The notes beneath the pieces were generated by a model. The model was not told where the DNA came from. It searched no databases and saw only the letters and a list, made by a program, of their open reading frames with translations. From DATCYZ01 sp036526195 (GTDB lineage Bacteria > Pseudomonadota > Gammaproteobacteria > Burkholderiales > SG8-39), in NCBI GenBank assembly GCA_036526195.1, contig DATCYZ010000093.1, forward strand, positions 1-7,576: a stretch of 7,576 bases of DNA, read 5' to 3'. Shown here one piece after another: positions 7,512-7,576 of this stretch; within the stretch, counting starts at the first letter, position 1; every line of letters begins with the position of its first letter. The translations under genes and the position numbers were made by a program.

Positions 7512-7539
7512 ACGCGACCCGGCGTGCGCCGGGTCGCGT
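7512..7539 (-). promoter_or_regulatory. Intercistronic perfect hairpin before livH
   Basis: A perfect inverted repeat with 12-bp arms (7512-7523 and 7528-7539, arm ACGCGACCCGGC) around a 4-nt loop, almost all G/C. It lies in the 54-nt gap between the upstream stop (7559) and the livH ATG (7504), 7 nt before that ATG. No T-run follows it in the direction of transcription, so it is not a classical intrinsic terminator. Known: transporter operons often have a stem-loop after the binding-protein gene that protects the upstream mRNA 3' end and lowers expression of the permease genes. That role here is an inference. Partial attenuation or masking of the livH start are alternatives. Confidence 0.7.
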
Positions 7540-7558
7540 GCATCCGGAAGCGGCGGTC

Positions 7559-7576
7559 TTACTTGACGCCGAGCTG
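7559..7576 (-). CDS. C-terminal end of an upstream gene, probably the Liv substrate-binding protein
   Basis: Only five codons and a TAA stop are inside the window, reading QLGVK. Five residues are too few to identify a family. The call rests on position: a gene in the same direction directly before livH, with an intercistronic hairpin, is usually the periplasmic leucine/amide-binding protein of the same transporter. The frame could also be chance. Confidence 0.5.
   Translation of the reverse strand, partial: QLGVK

Noticed and set aside
7505..7543. A 13-residue N-terminal extension of LivH from the ATG at 7543
   Set aside because: It is encoded by the hairpin, is basic and unlike LivH N-termini, and has no Shine-Dalgarno. 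The start at 7504 also lacks one, so this is not fully excluded.

Overview
The window is very GC-rich and almost entirely coding. The gene families present (a TRAP permease with a DUF3394-type tail, a Liv-type ABC transporter, FAAL and PlsC modules) suggest a high-GC proteobacterium, most likely a betaproteobacterium of the Burkholderiales or a close relative. That placement is inferred from gene content and composition; there is no rRNA or other marker gene.

Layout. Positions 2-532 (+) hold the C-terminal end of a fused TRAP transporter permease, cut by the left edge. Everything else is on the minus strand and reads right to left as one tight gene run. It begins with the last five codons of a gene at the right edge, probably the substrate-binding protein. 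It continues with a perfect intercistronic hairpin, livH, livM, livG and livF (a complete branched-chain-amino-acid-type/HAAT ABC transporter core joined by 4, 4 and 8 nt overlaps). Next comes a 256-aa protein that looks like two RidA-like halves in tandem, and last a 945-aa three-module protein: acyl carrier protein, fatty-acyl-AMP ligase, PlsC-type acyltransferase. The TRAP gene and the three-module gene converge, and their stop codons overlap.

How it may work together. The Liv system imports an amino acid, amide or small carboxylate across the inner membrane. The RidA-like protein follows livF by only 26 nt and has a good ribosome binding site, so it is probably co-expressed and may act on an amino/imino or muconate-like intermediate. 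The ACP-FAAL-PlsC protein has all parts needed to adenylate a carboxylic acid, load it on its own carrier domain and transfer it to a membrane acceptor such as a lysolipid. Whether it shares a pathway with the transporter is not shown by the sequence; 66 nt separate it from the preceding gene.

No tRNA, rRNA, CRISPR array, insertion sequence, attachment site or replication origin was seen. No gap exceeds 66 nt, and no promoter for the minus-strand operon is visible; it probably lies beyond the right edge. The most unusual items are the three-module acyl enzyme, the duplicated RidA-like protein and the hairpin between the binding-protein and permease genes.
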